In this document: piece after piece, positions 1 through 10,820 of the stretch
Layout of the letters: each line of letters begins with the position of its first letter
Numbering within the stretch: the stretch's first letter is position 1
From: Cryptomeria japonica
Lineage: Eukaryota > Streptophyta > Pinopsida > Cupressales > Cupressaceae
Assembly: GCF_030272615.1 (NCBI RefSeq)
Contig: NC_081406.1
Location: 172,676,861-172,740,860 of the forward strand
Length of the DNA stretch: 64,000 bases
Direction: 5' to 3'
Notes under the pieces: generated by a model
Seen by the model: only the letters and a program-made list of their open reading frames with translations
Databases searched by the model: none
What the model was told of the DNA's origin: nothing
Translations under genes and position numbers: made by a program

Positions 1-607
1 TCTTAGCATACTCCATGATGAGAACAATAAGCCCTTCATGAAGAATAGGATTATTTGGATTCTCCATATCTTTTTCAAGACTATTCTCTAAAGAGGAGGC
101 CAGATAGAAAGGAATAAAAATGATTTTACCATGCCTAAAATGGTTCAAAATGGTAAAATGGTAGGAAAAGATACTGGCATATCTGCCATCAAGCGTAATA
201 TACCTCATGATGAAATTGGCCATGTCCGCCCAGGGAGCCATAAGATATTTCTTGTTGTAGCCACCATCAGCCATTTTGTTAACTCTTGAGCGCTCCTTGT
301 CTTTGTCAAAAAAAATCGCCAAGTCTTCCTCCCCAATTTTCCTTTCTATATAGAACCTTTTGTCATTTATCACTAGACCAGTAACGGTCACCACCAAGGT
401 TTCATTCAGATGGTAATCAGCACCATAAGCCCTCATAACCCCTTTCTTCCACCCATTGAAAAAGGTTTTTGTGAGCAGAGGAGAAGGGCCATGAAGTCTT
501 TCCAAGAAGGGGACAATTCCCTCATTAATGATTTCCTACCACACCTCCTTATTTGTCTTCCATTTCTCAAAAGTAGACGGTTCTTTCCTATTCTTGTCCC
601 CACCCAT
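1..607 (-). pseudogene. Partial gene of the unknown retroelement U3-protein family
   Basis: Read on the minus strand, one frame runs from a Met at 605-607 to the window edge with a single TAG at 536-538, giving about 200 codons. Recognisable stretches include VPFLERLHGP, RFYIERKIGEEDLAIFF and LHEGLIVLIMEYAK. The part with an LN-hydrophobic helix followed by LHEGL resembles, by eye, the segment ILLNRLKG...RLHEGLSNF of the frames inside the 5-kb LTRs at 39.6-55.5 kb, so I place it in the same family. I see no catalytic motif and cannot name a function. A distant relation to plant mobile domain proteins is possible but unproven. The C-terminus lies beyond the left edge. Because relatives sit in LTRs here, this is probably a retroelement piece, not a host gene. 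Confidence 0.45.
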
Positions 608-633
608 AATGATTCGGGTCACCAAACAACAAG

Positions 634-727
634 AAATGGGCCACACCAAAGAAGTCTCCGAACAGTAGCAGGAAATGGGCCACACCAGAAAAGTCTCGGA
701 ACAGTAGCAGAAAATGGGCCACACAAT
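634..727. repeat. 39-bp minisatellite, about 2.4 copies
   Basis: The phrase AAATGGGCCACACC recurs at 634, 673 and 712, an exact 39-bp period, with AGTCTC(C/G)GAACAGTAGCAG between. The period is a multiple of three, so both strands stay open across it and spurious reading frames arise. It lies just upstream of the presumed start of the minus-strand gene at 1-607. Confidence 0.85.
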
Positions 728-839
728 TAGACAAAAAATCAAGGCACAAGGGAAGTTTCTAGATTTTCGGTTCGCGAGAAAAAAAAAAAAGGAGTCATTT
801 CTCCAACAACTCAATCAAATCATTATTAAAATTCATTGA

Positions 840-1406
840 TTACCGCAAGTAGGTGGAATCATCACAAGCCAAATTGCATAAGTGTTTTGGGAATGAATCC
901 CTACTGCTCCACCATTTAGTCGCCATGTAGCCCACCACCATATTGGCCAGTAGATCCAGCGCTTTGTTGTCTTCCCAAAATACGTGTGAAATTTTGAATT
1001 CTTCCAACTCATTTATTATATCTTGGCAATCCTTGATCAGATTAGCAATCGTCCAGCTAGGATCTGTGCACCCATTCAAACAATTGATAGTGTTTAGTGA
1101 TTCAAACTCCAACCAGACCTTTCTAAAGCCTTCTCTTTTAGCCATGTGTAACCCAATGTGGGCAGTGTTGGCCTCCACAAAGTGGTTGGACTGGGTGCCC
1201 ACAGGGAGTGCCACCACAGAAACTAGCAAACCCAATTCCTAGCCACTCCCCCGCACCCGGTTGGCCTAGGATTCCCTTTAGCCACTCCATCCATATTGAT
1301 TTTGATCCATCCCATAGGGGGGATGCCAAAGAACATTTTGCCTGCACTACTTTGTTTTATGTACTAGAATGGCAATACCCCAATCAATTTGCCACCATTT
1401 GATAGT
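840..1406 (-). pseudogene. LINE-A, 3' part: RNase H domain
   Basis: Minus-strand C-terminal RNase H of an L1-clade plant LINE. The domain opens with WIKINMDGVAKGNPRPTGCG (catalytic Asp codon at 1289-1291), then shifts frame near 1235 and continues as LLVSVVALPVGT..., with WLEFESLNTINCL in the place of the usual G-D-S and HVFWEDNKALDLLANM near the end. It stops at 840. The family's RNase H removes the RNA strand during target-primed reverse transcription. The upstream part of the same LINE is at 10821-11757; the gypsy element at 1407-10820 separates them. The frameshift and altered active-site motif mean it is dead. No clear poly-A tail marks the 3' end. Confidence 0.8.
1402..1406. other. Target-site duplication ATAGT, left copy
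   Basis: ATAGT here directly abuts the left LTR and is repeated exactly at 10821-10825 after the right LTR. Five base pairs is the usual duplication length for LTR retrotransposon integration. Confidence 0.9.
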
Positions 1407-2437
1407 TGTCGTGTATGTGAAGTGTACATGTACCTGCAAACACAAAACACTCAATAGATCATTACAAGCATGGTTAGTTAATTTAAATCAAAGAAAGATA
1501 AAACCATAACTAAGTGATCTATCTCCTCCTAGTAAATGCGAGTATGAATTTTTCTCTCAGATCTTATTATGAAAATTCCAGTGACCTGACTACACTTAGA
1601 TGGAGGATTTAAATGATGAAGATGCATGATCTAACAATGATAGAATGATTAAGCTACATGATTTCATGATTATTCTAGAAAATAAGCTACAATGAAGATG
1701 CAATTAAGCTAAAATTGAACATGATAACAATGCTTGAAATGATAAACTAGAAGCTAGATGCATATAGTAACAATGCTTGAATGCAAATGAGATGAGTCAG
1801 TTGGGATGCAAAAATGACATGAAATTGGGACCCTTTGTGCTCCAAAATGAGGTCTATTTATAGGATTTTCCAAGGGTAGGGGTGATGTGGCAGGAATCAA
1901 TGGTCAAGATTGATTTGAAGATATCAATGGTTAAATTGGAGGAGGTTGGCAAAGGGGTTGGATTAAAGGGAACATATGTCATCTCTATGGTGACAAGTGT
2001 CAAGAGTCTTCTAGAAGAGGTTGGATGAAAGGGAACACTTTGTGACAAGTGTCACAAAGCTTCTAGAAGAGGTTGAATGAAAGGGAACATGGGGGTAGGT
2101 AGCATGGGTTAGGTTAGGTGGTTAAAAGTTAGGAGAATTTGAATTTAAAAATTCAAATAATAGGAAAAGGCTAATTAATTTCAACAACTCATGAATTTAA
2201 TTTTTTTAATTAATTAGTGGATTAGAAGAAATGATTTGCTGGGGAAGAATTAGTTAATTTGAATTAATTAATCAATATTGAAATGAACCTATTAAATAAA
2301 TCCTTAGATTTATTAATAAGTAGATGAATGGGAGATTTAATCAAATTGTTGATGAATTCAATTAAATTGGGAAGGAGGATTAATTAAATAATTGCTTAAT
2401 TAATTAATTATCTTCAGACCATTTTTAGGTGTATACA
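1407..2437 (-). repeat. 3' LTR of the Tat-like element (left copy)
   Basis: 1031 bp, reading TGTCGTGTATG at its left end and GTGTATACA at its right end on the plus strand; in the element's own direction it runs TGTATACAC...CACGACA. It pairs along its whole length with 9790-10820, with scattered substitutions, denser near the left end. Confidence 0.92.
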
Positions 2438-2451
2438 TTTTGCCCCTCTTT
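2438..2451 (-). other. Polypurine tract
   Basis: On the minus strand AAAGAGGGGCAAAA directly precedes the 3' LTR. This is the expected plus-strand primer site and fixes the orientation of the element as minus. Confidence 0.85.
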
Positions 2452-2746
2452 GAAGCGAGGTGTGATGATGTGTTGATTCAAAGAGTAATCTCATTTTGAT
2501 GTTGATATTGGTTTGATAGGATGCCCCAGCTCTTGATTGCTAAATTCCGGTATGATGATTCCCCCTCGAGAGATCAATTGAGATAATTGATCTTTGGAGT
2601 TTTTGCGAAATTGATATCCCAATAGATTTGATTTGATCTCTGCAACTGTGTTTTGATGAAAATGTGAGTTCTTGTATTATCTTGATTTTTTAGATTGGTA
2701 AGATTGATAAATCTTGATCGATTAGATTGATAAGATCGAAATTCAG

Positions 2747-2935
2747 TCTGGTTTCAGGAAGGATTCATCCTATATAAGATAACGATGATCAAAGTGTCTG
2801 GTTTTAGGAAGGATTCATCCTGTATAAGATAAGATCAGAACGTCTGGTTTCAGGAAGGATACATCATGTATAAGACATGAATCAGAATCAGATCATCTGG
2901 TTTCAGGAAGGATACATCCTGTATAAGACATGATC
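2747..2935. repeat. Four-copy ~50-bp tandem repeat
   Basis: The phrase TCTGGTTTCAGGAAGGATNC followed by ATCCTGTATAAGA recurs from 2747, 2797, 2843 and 2896, spacings of 50, 46 and 53 bp. It lies in the untranslated stretch between integrase and the 3' LTR of the Tat-like element. Confidence 0.8.
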
Positions 2936-2939
2936 AGAA

Positions 2940-4080
2940 TCGATTAGGTTTGATTGATTGATTTGATTTGATAAGGCTGATTAGATAAAGAACTGACAAT
3001 TTGTTGATATCAAGTTGTAGAAATTTTTGGATATGCTGATGTTGATTCTATTGTGATAGATAGCATAAGATTTGGGCTAGGTCGATAGTATCATGAGAGA
3101 GATGAGTCATCATTCTGATTGTGTATACACTTGTGATGATACTTTGATGATTCGTGCAATAGATTTAACCCTAGATAAAAGGAGCATGTAGGATCCCATG
3201 CAAGAATGAAATGCAAGCTAAATTGCAAATGAAAATGCAAAGCTACGACCAGACCAGTCACTAGATTATTTCTTTGTTGTCATCATTGAGCTTTTGACAT
3301 GTGGGAAGTGAGTGCAAACATCGATGGTATAATTAAACCATGATGACCTGAGCACTATTTTCTTGGATTTTGATATAGCAAGTTAACACAAGCATCAAGG
3401 TATAATTGAACCAAGATGACCTGAGTGTTGTTTGCATAAAACAGGCAGTATTAATCATTTCAATATGCAAATCAGAAATGTCTTCAATGATACTCTAATG
3501 ATCATGTCCCGAGACAAATTAATGATTAATTTTCAGACAGCAGACAAGAAAAATATCATGTTCCTTCCTTGTTCCTCTAGTCAATGACATCCTGGAGTCA
3601 CTCAGAAATCATGATAGCGAAAAGCAATATAGAAAAGTTGAACAATCATGTTACAATCATTATCCAAAAGGATATCATCCACTGAAAAGTGTGTGATGTG
3701 CTTAGATTGATTTTGTGATAGTTTTATAATTGATAGCTTGATCTCATGTTCAATGTTGGATGTGTCTCAGTTTTCGCTTGATACGATTTGTCTAACTGTT
3801 GTTCTACTTGTTTGGTTAAGCTCAAAATGATCAATAGTTTGCCCCTAACTAGGTGTAGGATTTTTCCCCAAGCCTAGAAACAAAGTCCTTATGATATATC
3901 CAATGATTCAAACTGTGGAAAGAAGCCACCTGGGATGTCTTCATATGTACAAAGGCTTTATGATGATCAGCGCTGATGGAAAATGAATGAATGCAAGCGG
4001 AAAAAAAGCATGAACTAATAGATGGAAGAGCTAGCAGATAGATAGTGCCTGTTAGCCAGGTTTTCACTGTCTATTTTTGT
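2940..4080. other. Non-coding 3' region of the Tat-like element
   Basis: No conserved domain is visible on either strand. A motif pair recurs near 3318-3360 and 3380-3430: a CATCGATGGTATAATT-like phrase followed by GATGACCTGAG. A short minus-strand frame at 3849-4067 has no recognisable product. Confidence 0.5.
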
Positions 4081-4083
4081 TGC

Positions 4084-4217
4084 ATTTTTTCTCATATATG
4101 ATTTTCTTTTCTTTTCTTTTCTTCTTTTTCACTGTTTTTGATTTTTTCTGATTTTTCACTATTTTTTATTTTTCTGATTTTTTCACTGTTTTTTTATTTT
4201 TCTGATTTTTCAGACAT
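4084..4217. repeat. Pyrimidine-rich low-complexity repeat
   Basis: Starts with TTTTC units and continues as degenerate ~27-bp units of the form TTTTTCACTGTTTTTTATTT followed by TTCTGAT. It lies just past the end of the integrase frame of the Tat-like element. Confidence 0.7.
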
Positions 4218-4257
4218 AGAACTTCTTCAGGTGCATGCTATTGATGGGTTCCTCAAG

Positions 4258-5130
4258 CTAATCTTTGTCCTGTGTTGACAGTTGATATGCTCCTGATCCA
4301 AATACTGTTGTGACCACAAATGGACCTAACCAGTTTGGTTCAAATTTTCCTTTCTTTTCTCGATCTGCCTGGTTGCGTGGATTTTCCTTTAGCACTAGTT
4401 CCCCAACTTGAAAGACGCGTGGTTTAACCTTATGAATATAGCTCTGGCACATTCTTTGCTAATATACCTTTAAATGATCAAAGGCATTTTGTCTTCGTTC
4501 ATGGATCAGTTCTAACTCTTGCAGTCTAGATACTTATTGTTCTTCATCTGGGATGAGACCTTTTAGTGATACACGTAGAGAGGGTATCTCTAATTCGATT
4601 GGAAAAATGGCTTCTAATCAAAAAGGTGTGGCACTTGTTGGTGTGTGGATACTAGTACGGTAGGCCCAGAGAGCAGGATTGAGTTGACTATGCCAATCTT
4701 TTCTAGCATCGTTCACTATCTTTTAAGGATTTTCATAATAGTTTTGTTAGATGCTTGTGCCTGCCCATTTCCCTATGGATAATATGGTGTGGAGAATCTA
4801 TGTTGGATTTTGAACTTCTCACATAGCTCTTGTACATCTTGATTCTTGAATGGTCGCCCATTATCAGTGATAATGGTCATTGGTATTCCATAGCGACAGA
4901 TGTTATAGTTCAAGATAAATGCAGCAATTTGTTTTCATGTCATATTTATGAGAGGTATCACCTCAATCCATTTTGTAAAATATTTTGTAGCGACAAGGAT
5001 AAATTTGTGACCATTTGATGAAGAAGGAGTTATCTTTCCTACTAGATCAAGACCTCGTTGACAAAAAGGCCAAGATGTTGCTAAAGCATGAAGTTCTTGT
5101 GTTGGTGCATGAATCAAATTCTCATGGATC
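4258..5130 (-). pseudogene. Ty3/gypsy integrase core and C-terminal part
   Basis: Minus-strand integrase remnant. The core opens near 5075 with the equivalent of GLDLVGKITPSSSNGHKFIL and YFTKWIEVIPL, followed near 4870 by YGIPMTIITDNGRPFKN, whose TDNG carries the second catalytic acid; GNGQAQASNKTIMKIL follows near 4770, with Gln in the place of the usual catalytic Glu (NGQAE). The C-terminal domain is KPRVFQVGELVLKENPRN then LGPFVVTTVFGSGAYQL at 4258-4420. Several stops and small shifts break it. Its role in an intact element is insertion of cDNA into the chromosome. It follows the zinc-binding segment at the end of 5142-6191. Confidence 0.8.
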
Positions 5131-5141
5131 TGACATTGTTT

Positions 5142-6191
5142 TCATGTTCTCGCTATCTGAAAAGAATCTCGTTCCATAGTCGGCCAATAATAGCCCAAGC
5201 ATATGAGTTTTTTTGAAAGGGTAAGACCACTTGAATGAGTGCCACAAATGTCATTATAGACTTCATGTAAGGCCTTCTCAGATTCTTCTTCTTCGAGACA
5301 TCTTAAGAGAGTACCATCTAGACCTCGTTTAAACAGGGTATCCGTGACAAGAGTAAAATGGGAGGATTGGCGAATAAAGTTTCTCTTTTGATTATTTGAT
5401 AAGTCAGGAGGTAAGATGTTATCGTTTAGGTATGTGTAAGTTTGGCCATAGCAGGAGGAATCATCTCCAATAAGTTGACAGATGGTTTGGGAATCAGGAC
5501 AATTAAAGGCGGGATGAAACAACTCTTCTACCAGGAATTCATAGCGTTGTTGATTTTCTTGTGTCGGCAAGAGAGAATCAAGTGTAGCCATGGCATCTGC
5601 TGCTTTATTATCATTTCTTGGAATCTGTTCAAAAGTTATTTCTACAAAGTATTTCTTCAAATCATCCACCATCCTTTTGTAAGGCATGAGTTTGTCATTT
5701 TTTGTTTGATAGTCATCATCGATTTGATTAATGACGAGTTGAGAGTCTCCAAAGACCTGAAGTTGTGTTATGTTCCATTCTATAGCCATTTTGATACCTG
5801 TAACCAAAGCTTCATACTTTGCAGTGTTATTGGTGCATGGAAAGCTTAATTTGTATGCTTTTGGGATTGTATGACCTTGTGGTATGATGAATAGAATACC
5901 TGCTCCTGATCTGTGTTGTGTTCCATTATTGATGCTTGCTCCTGGACTGATATTTGGGAGATGTATTGTAAGATATGGATCAAACCCTGGAATGTTTGTA
6001 TATGACCAGGTAAAATTGATTTGCCTCCTTTTGAAGAGTTCCAAATATTTTTGCTTTGCTAGTTCTGATAGAGAGATTGTTGCATGTAGCTTATTTGTGC
6101 TAATGATAACTATCGTTGCTGGTTCGATCAGGATAGATGATCTCTCTTGATAAAATTCAGGTAAGGTGTCAAATCTCCCATCTTTCAGCAC
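5142..6191 (-). pseudogene. RT shoulder fused to RNase H and integrase zinc finger
   Basis: A 349-codon open stretch. Residues 1-75 end with INFTWSYTNIPGFDPYLTIH, the region that precedes the RT palm in this family. The frame then passes directly to RNase H (GASINNGTQHRSGAGILF, AKYEALVTGIKMA, VFGDSQLVINQID, RNDNKAADAMATLDSL). After about residue 240 comes LFKRGLDGTLLRCL and a histidine-containing finger ending GYYWPTM. The whole RT palm, about 1.3 kb in relatives, is missing although the frame is kept. The first RNase H Asp is replaced: PGAS where DGAS is expected. Glu and the two later Asp residues are present. The adjoining integrase starts just past the stop. Confidence 0.85.
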
Positions 6192-6244
6192 CTTGAGGAG
6201 GTTTTCAATGTTAGATGGGTCCTTTGTTTTTACTTTTTCTCAAT

Positions 6245-6804
6245 CTAGTGTTGCCAATAAATGGTTTTCAGCATTAGACTTGATATTGTTTTCTTGATTT
6301 TCACTTTTGCAACTAGGAGATTTAACACCCACTTGACTTGAAGATACGTTAGCGGAATCCCTAGTGAAATTTGTTGTGGGTTTGATTTCATTAAAATATA
6401 AGGATATGGCATGGTCATTAGAAAAGGTTCATTGGTGGTATGTCCTTCATTTTCCCAGTCCATAGGTTCAGGAGGGATTAAGGATAAAGGGTCCTCAGGT
6501 TGAATTATGCAAAGATATTTGGGGTCATGATAGAGATGAGAGAGCTTTCAATATGTATGTCGATGTCTAGAATGGTACTCTCGTCAGAATGACCTCACAT
6601 AAGAAACTCCTGATCATCCTCGATTAAGTCCATGTCAACCGAATGTGATTCTGATTCAAGTAGGTTAGTTCCTAATGTTTGTTCTGCATATGCGTGAACT
6701 ACATCGACTTCTTCATCTTCTTCTTCCCTTTCAATTTCAAGTTGCTCTTGTTTGTTTTTCCATGATAGCAAATATTCTTCGGTCCCTTGGTCTCTTAGCT
6801 GCAT
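6245..6804 (-). pseudogene. Linker between protease and RT of the Tat-like element
   Basis: Two short frames, 6595-6804 and 6245-6463. The first is very acidic (EREEEDEEVDVVHAYAEQTL). The second has no recognisable domain. They occupy the position where Tat elements carry a poorly conserved spacer between protease and RT. No function can be assigned. Confidence 0.5.
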
Positions 6805-7710
6805 TTTTTTTCTATGTTTGACAGAATTGATGCAAATGATTGTTCTTTGGATTGTGTGCTTGAATATGTTGCCTCTCTACTATGTGAAACAATGACCTCT
6901 TGAGCTGATTTCAAATTACTACAATACTGCAATGGATTTGAGTCTGCTAATATTGTGATTTCTTGTCCATTGTATGGAAATTTCAGGCACTGGTGACATG
7001 TTGATGCAGTAGCTTGTATGTCCTGAATCCATGGTCTCCCCAAGAGTATATTGTATGGTAGGTCGAAGTCTAGAACTTGGCATGTTGTGTCCTTCTGCAA
7101 AGGTCCCACTCTAAGGGGCAATGTCACCATTCCTTTAGATGAATGATCTTCTTCATTATGTGCTTTGATTTGTTTTCTTTTTCCAGGGATCAACTACATC
7201 TTCTGAATAGCGTAGAGCACAGACAAGATTCATAGAGCAAATGTTCAAGATAGCTCCCCCATCTATTAGGAATCCTTTAACAAGCATTCTATGAATGAGG
7301 ACTTCAATTTGCAAGGGAGCGTTATGGGGCTTTTGCAATGAATCAATGCTTGGATATGAAGGAGATGAGCTTTGAATATGATCCTTTGAAATAGGCTTGA
7401 TGGGTATATTGTTTGGTGAGGATGCTATGGAAGGTTCTTGCAAGCTTTGAGGAGGTGTAGGAATAGATGCCTTTGGAGTGTCAATTTTCTTATGGGGGGA
7501 TGAGCCATTGCTAGACATAGGTGTACGATTTTGATCTTCTTTAGCCAAATCCTGTAGGGATATCTTTAAGAGGTGCATAAAAGAGTCACCTTTCTTTTGA
7601 GATGTATTTAAATCCTTGTGAGGTTTTAACATAGCTGGGTCTTGATTTTGAACTTGTCTGATTGCTCTGATATTTTGGCTTGTTACTTGTATTTTGCTTT
7701 GGTATTCCAT
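6795..7710 (-). pseudogene. Retropepsin-like protease with N-terminal linker
   Basis: Two overlapping frames joined by a frameshift near 7190. The first (7710 down to 7156) is a Ser/Pro-rich linker ending in the active-site region VKGFLIDGGAILNICSM; the catalytic Asp codon is 7261-7263. The second (7193 down to 6795) continues with the C-terminal half, LPYNILLGRPWIQDIQATAS, typical of gypsy proteases of this lineage. In an active element it cleaves the Gag-Pol polyprotein. No gag domain or zinc knuckle is found upstream, so the reading frame begins past a deletion. Confidence 0.8.
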
Positions 7711-9768
7711 GTTGATATGATTTTTAGTTATTTCAAATGTTTATGTTTCCGTTTCATGGGTTTGATTGTCTAAATGTTGTTTTGATAAGTGATCAATTGT
7801 CAAGGTAAATATGCTAGAATGATAGGACATGCAAAGATAACTCAAGTGTTTAAAAGTTTTCAAGTTTTTCGATCTTCGGTTTTGGAGTGCAATGATGATG
7901 ATTTGATAAGAACCAAGTCCAGTAGGAACGATATATCCTATGATGTGGGACAAGATTATTTTGACCAAACATTTCAGTTTCATGATAAAGGATGATTGAT
8001 CCTGATGAGAAACTATGTTTGAGTGATCGGTTTACCAAAGAGGGTGATAATGCACTTTGAGATGTTTAGATCTTGAACTTGTTAAGGGTGAACACTTTGA
8101 AAATCTTAAGGTGTTTATCTTCTAGAGTCTAATTTTGGCGAATGATAACTTGACCAAGCAAACCAAGCAGACAATTTAAGAACAGAATAACAGATAACAG
8201 GTGTTTATGATTACTGCAAAATGGTCAAGCAAAATGACAAATCTGAAAAAGTCATGCAAAGCAACAGTTTTGGACTTGTAAACACAGAGACTCATATGAC
8301 AATAGTTCATGAACCATACTATAAAAGATACAATACTAGACGAGAAACCAAAAATTTCCTTTGAAAAAGAAGAAACTCGTACGACAAAACTTTATAAACC
8401 ATACAACAAAACAGATATCTCGTACGACAGATCACATAACTCGTACGACAGAGAACAGGATACTGAAAAATATGTTTGTTTTTGTCAAATTTGATTTGTG
8501 AATTTTGGTGTTTTGCTTATGTTTTCTAGATTTAGATGTCTGATTTTTTTAATTTGGGGATGAATACACAACAAACACACAATGTGATAAGTGACTCCAA
8601 GCATGCTAAACCCTAAGGAAGTTGGCTAAGAATGAAAACCTTTGGTTGCAAGCTTAGGTACACACCCAATAGCTAATCAGAATACGACCGCTGATTCTCA
8701 CGCAATGTATTCTCAATGTCGTATTATTCAACTCAAAACGCTAATGGGGGCACGATATGGCAAGTTTCTTGGGAGAGTTACTATCTCTCTTGCACAAAGA
8801 TTATCACCCTTTCAGAGGTGGGTAGCTTCTATTTTAACCGGCACTAGTCAGGGATTTGTTCGGTGTGTCAGGGTATAAACTCAATTAAGAGGTCTCCCAC
8901 CCTTGAAAACCAAGGTTTGATATACCTGAAGGTACGGAGGAGAGCTATTCCCGATCACTGTCGTTGCTTTTATTTTCATCAAAAACACATTTATTTTATA
9001 GTGGGTTGGATTACTTAGCGTTAGCCATTCCCACTTAGGTCGTTCCCCTCTTACCGGCCTTAATGGCTAGGAGTTATTACTCCTTGAGAGGGCAGACCTA
9101 CTAAAGAAATGCACTAATGAAAGAAAATGATGAGTCTAGCTTTCTGATCACCTAATAAAGGTGAAAGCATACTCGCCTATCATCAAAGACATGAAATACA
9201 TGATAGTTCATTTCCCTTAGCAAAATTGAAGTGTGCCTAGAAAACTTTAAATGAATACACCAAGTTTAGTTGAATTCATAGGCAACCTACAAAATAAATT
9301 CATTACTAATCTTGATTGGTTTTTTGAATTATGTCTTTGACAAGCGTATCTTCATCAATCGTCCTGCAGAAAAGAGTTAGGCTGCTAAAAAACTCACAAA
9401 CAAATCAGGGTTAGCATTAGTGAAGTTCGGATTAAAATCAAAAAACCCTAACATGCAGTCTGTTAAAAATCACAGAGATAGAGACTCATACAACACAATT
9501 TTCCAGTTAGCATGACACAACTTTAGATTTCACACAGGAACCAAAATGTACTCGTACGACTTAGGATTGAGCAGCCAGAAATTCATATGACATGAATTTA
9601 GACCTCGTATGATAGGGATAATGAGTTCATACGACATAAGATGAGGTTTCATACCAGACTAAAAGGTAGTTCGTATGAGTTGGAAAATCAACTCGTACGA
9701 CATTCTGATATTGTCCCAGCAGATATGGATGTTTGTTGAATCTTGAGAGGCCAAAAATGATTATTTCA
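7711..9768 (-). other. Long leader of the Tat-like element, gag absent
   Basis: About 2 kb between primer binding site and protease contains no gag-like frame on either strand. It holds a dispersed motif cluster (see 8291-9702) and otherwise unremarkable AT-rich sequence. Either gag has been deleted or it has decayed beyond recognition. Confidence 0.6.
8291..9702. repeat. Dispersed CTCGTACGACA motif cluster
   Basis: The 10-11 base phrase CTCGTACGACA (core CGTACG is palindromic) occurs exactly or with one to three changes near 8291, 8376, 8419, 8440, 9484, 9551, 9591, 9604, 9625, 9669 and 9691. Changes are mostly CG to CA or TG, as expected from deamination of methylated CpG. The copies form two clusters in the element's leader. 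Confidence 0.75.
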
Positions 9769-9786
9769 GCCCCACGGTGGGTGCCA
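9769..9786 (-). other. Primer binding site
   Basis: On the minus strand TGGCACCCACCGTGGGGC begins three bases inside the 5' LTR. It starts with TGG, complementary to a tRNA CCA end. I do not assign the tRNA. Confidence 0.7.
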
Positions 9787-9789
9787 AAA

Positions 9790-10820
9790 TATCATGTATG
9801 TGAAGTGTACCTATACCTACAAACACAAAACACTCAATAGATCATTACAAGCATGGTTAATGAATTTAAATCAAAGAAAGATAAAACCATAACTAAGTGA
9901 TCTATCGCCTCCTAGTAAATGCGAGTATGAATTTTGCTCTTAGATCTTATTATGCAAATTTTAGTGACTTGAATACACTTAGATGGAGGATTTAAATGAT
10001 GAAGTTGCATGATCTAGCAATGATAGCATGATTAAGCTACATGGTTTCATGATTATTCTAGAAAATAAGCTAGAATGAAGATGCAATTAAGCTAAAATTG
10101 AACATGATAACAATGCTTGAAATGATAAACTAGAAGCTAGATGCATATAGTAACAATGCTTGAATGCAAATGAGATGAATCAATCGGGATGCAAAAATGA
10201 TATGAAATTGGGACCCTTTGTGCTCCAAAATGAGGTCTATTTATAGGATTTTCCAAGGATAGGGGTGATGTGGCAGAAATCAACGGTCAAGATTGATTTG
10301 AAGATATCAATGGTTAAATTGGAGGAGGTTGGCAAAGGGGTTGGATTAAAGGGAACATATGTCATCTCTATGGTGACAAGTGTCAAGAGGCTTCTAGAAG
10401 AGGTTGGATGAAAGGGAACACTTAGTGACAAGTGTCACAAAGCCTCTAGAAGAGGTTGAATGAAAGGGAACATGGGGGTAGGTAGAATGGTTTAGGTTAG
10501 GTGGTTAAAAGTTAGAAGAATTTGAATTTAAAAATTCAAATAATAGGAAAAGGCTAATTAATTTCAACAACTCATGAATTTGATTTTTTTAATTAATTAG
10601 TGGATTAGAAGAAATGATTTACTGGGGAAGAATTAGTTAATTTGAATTAATTAATCAATATTGAAATGAACCTATTAAATAAATCCTTAGATTTATTAAT
10701 AAGTAGATGAATGGGAGATTTAATCAAATTGTTGATGAATTCAATTAAATTGGGAAGGAGGATTAATTAAATAATTGCTTATTTAATTAATTATCTTCAG
10801 ACCATTTTTAGGTGTATACA
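9790..10820 (-). repeat. 5' LTR of the Tat-like element (right copy)
   Basis: 1031 bp matching 1407-2437. Its left end reads TATCATGTATG where the other copy reads TGTCGTGTATG, two G-to-A changes. As the transcription-start LTR of a minus-strand element it should contain promoter signals; AATTAATT-rich sequence at 10,550-10,800 makes a TATA call unsafe. Confidence 0.92.

Larger units (their letters stand above)
1407..10820 (-). mobile_element. Tat-like Ty3/gypsy LTR retrotransposon, defective
   Basis: Complete insertion on the minus strand: two matching LTRs (1407-2437 and 9790-10820), exact 5-bp target duplication, polypurine tract beside the left LTR and primer binding site beside the right one. 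Coding order on the minus strand is protease, an acidic linker, the N-terminal shoulder of RT, RNase H, integrase zinc finger, integrase core and tail. No gag frame and no RT core (Y-x-D-D) can be found, so the element has lost both by deletion and could only have moved with help, or died after insertion. It landed inside LINE-A. The RNase H just before integrase is the arrangement described for the extra RNase H of Tat elements. Confidence 0.9.

Noticed and set aside
410-730. Plus-strand 106-codon frame
   Set aside because: It is the antisense of the better supported minus-strand gene plus the 39-bp repeat.
781-792. Poly-A tail of LINE-A
   Set aside because: The A-run is on the plus strand; for a minus-strand LINE a T-run on plus would be needed.
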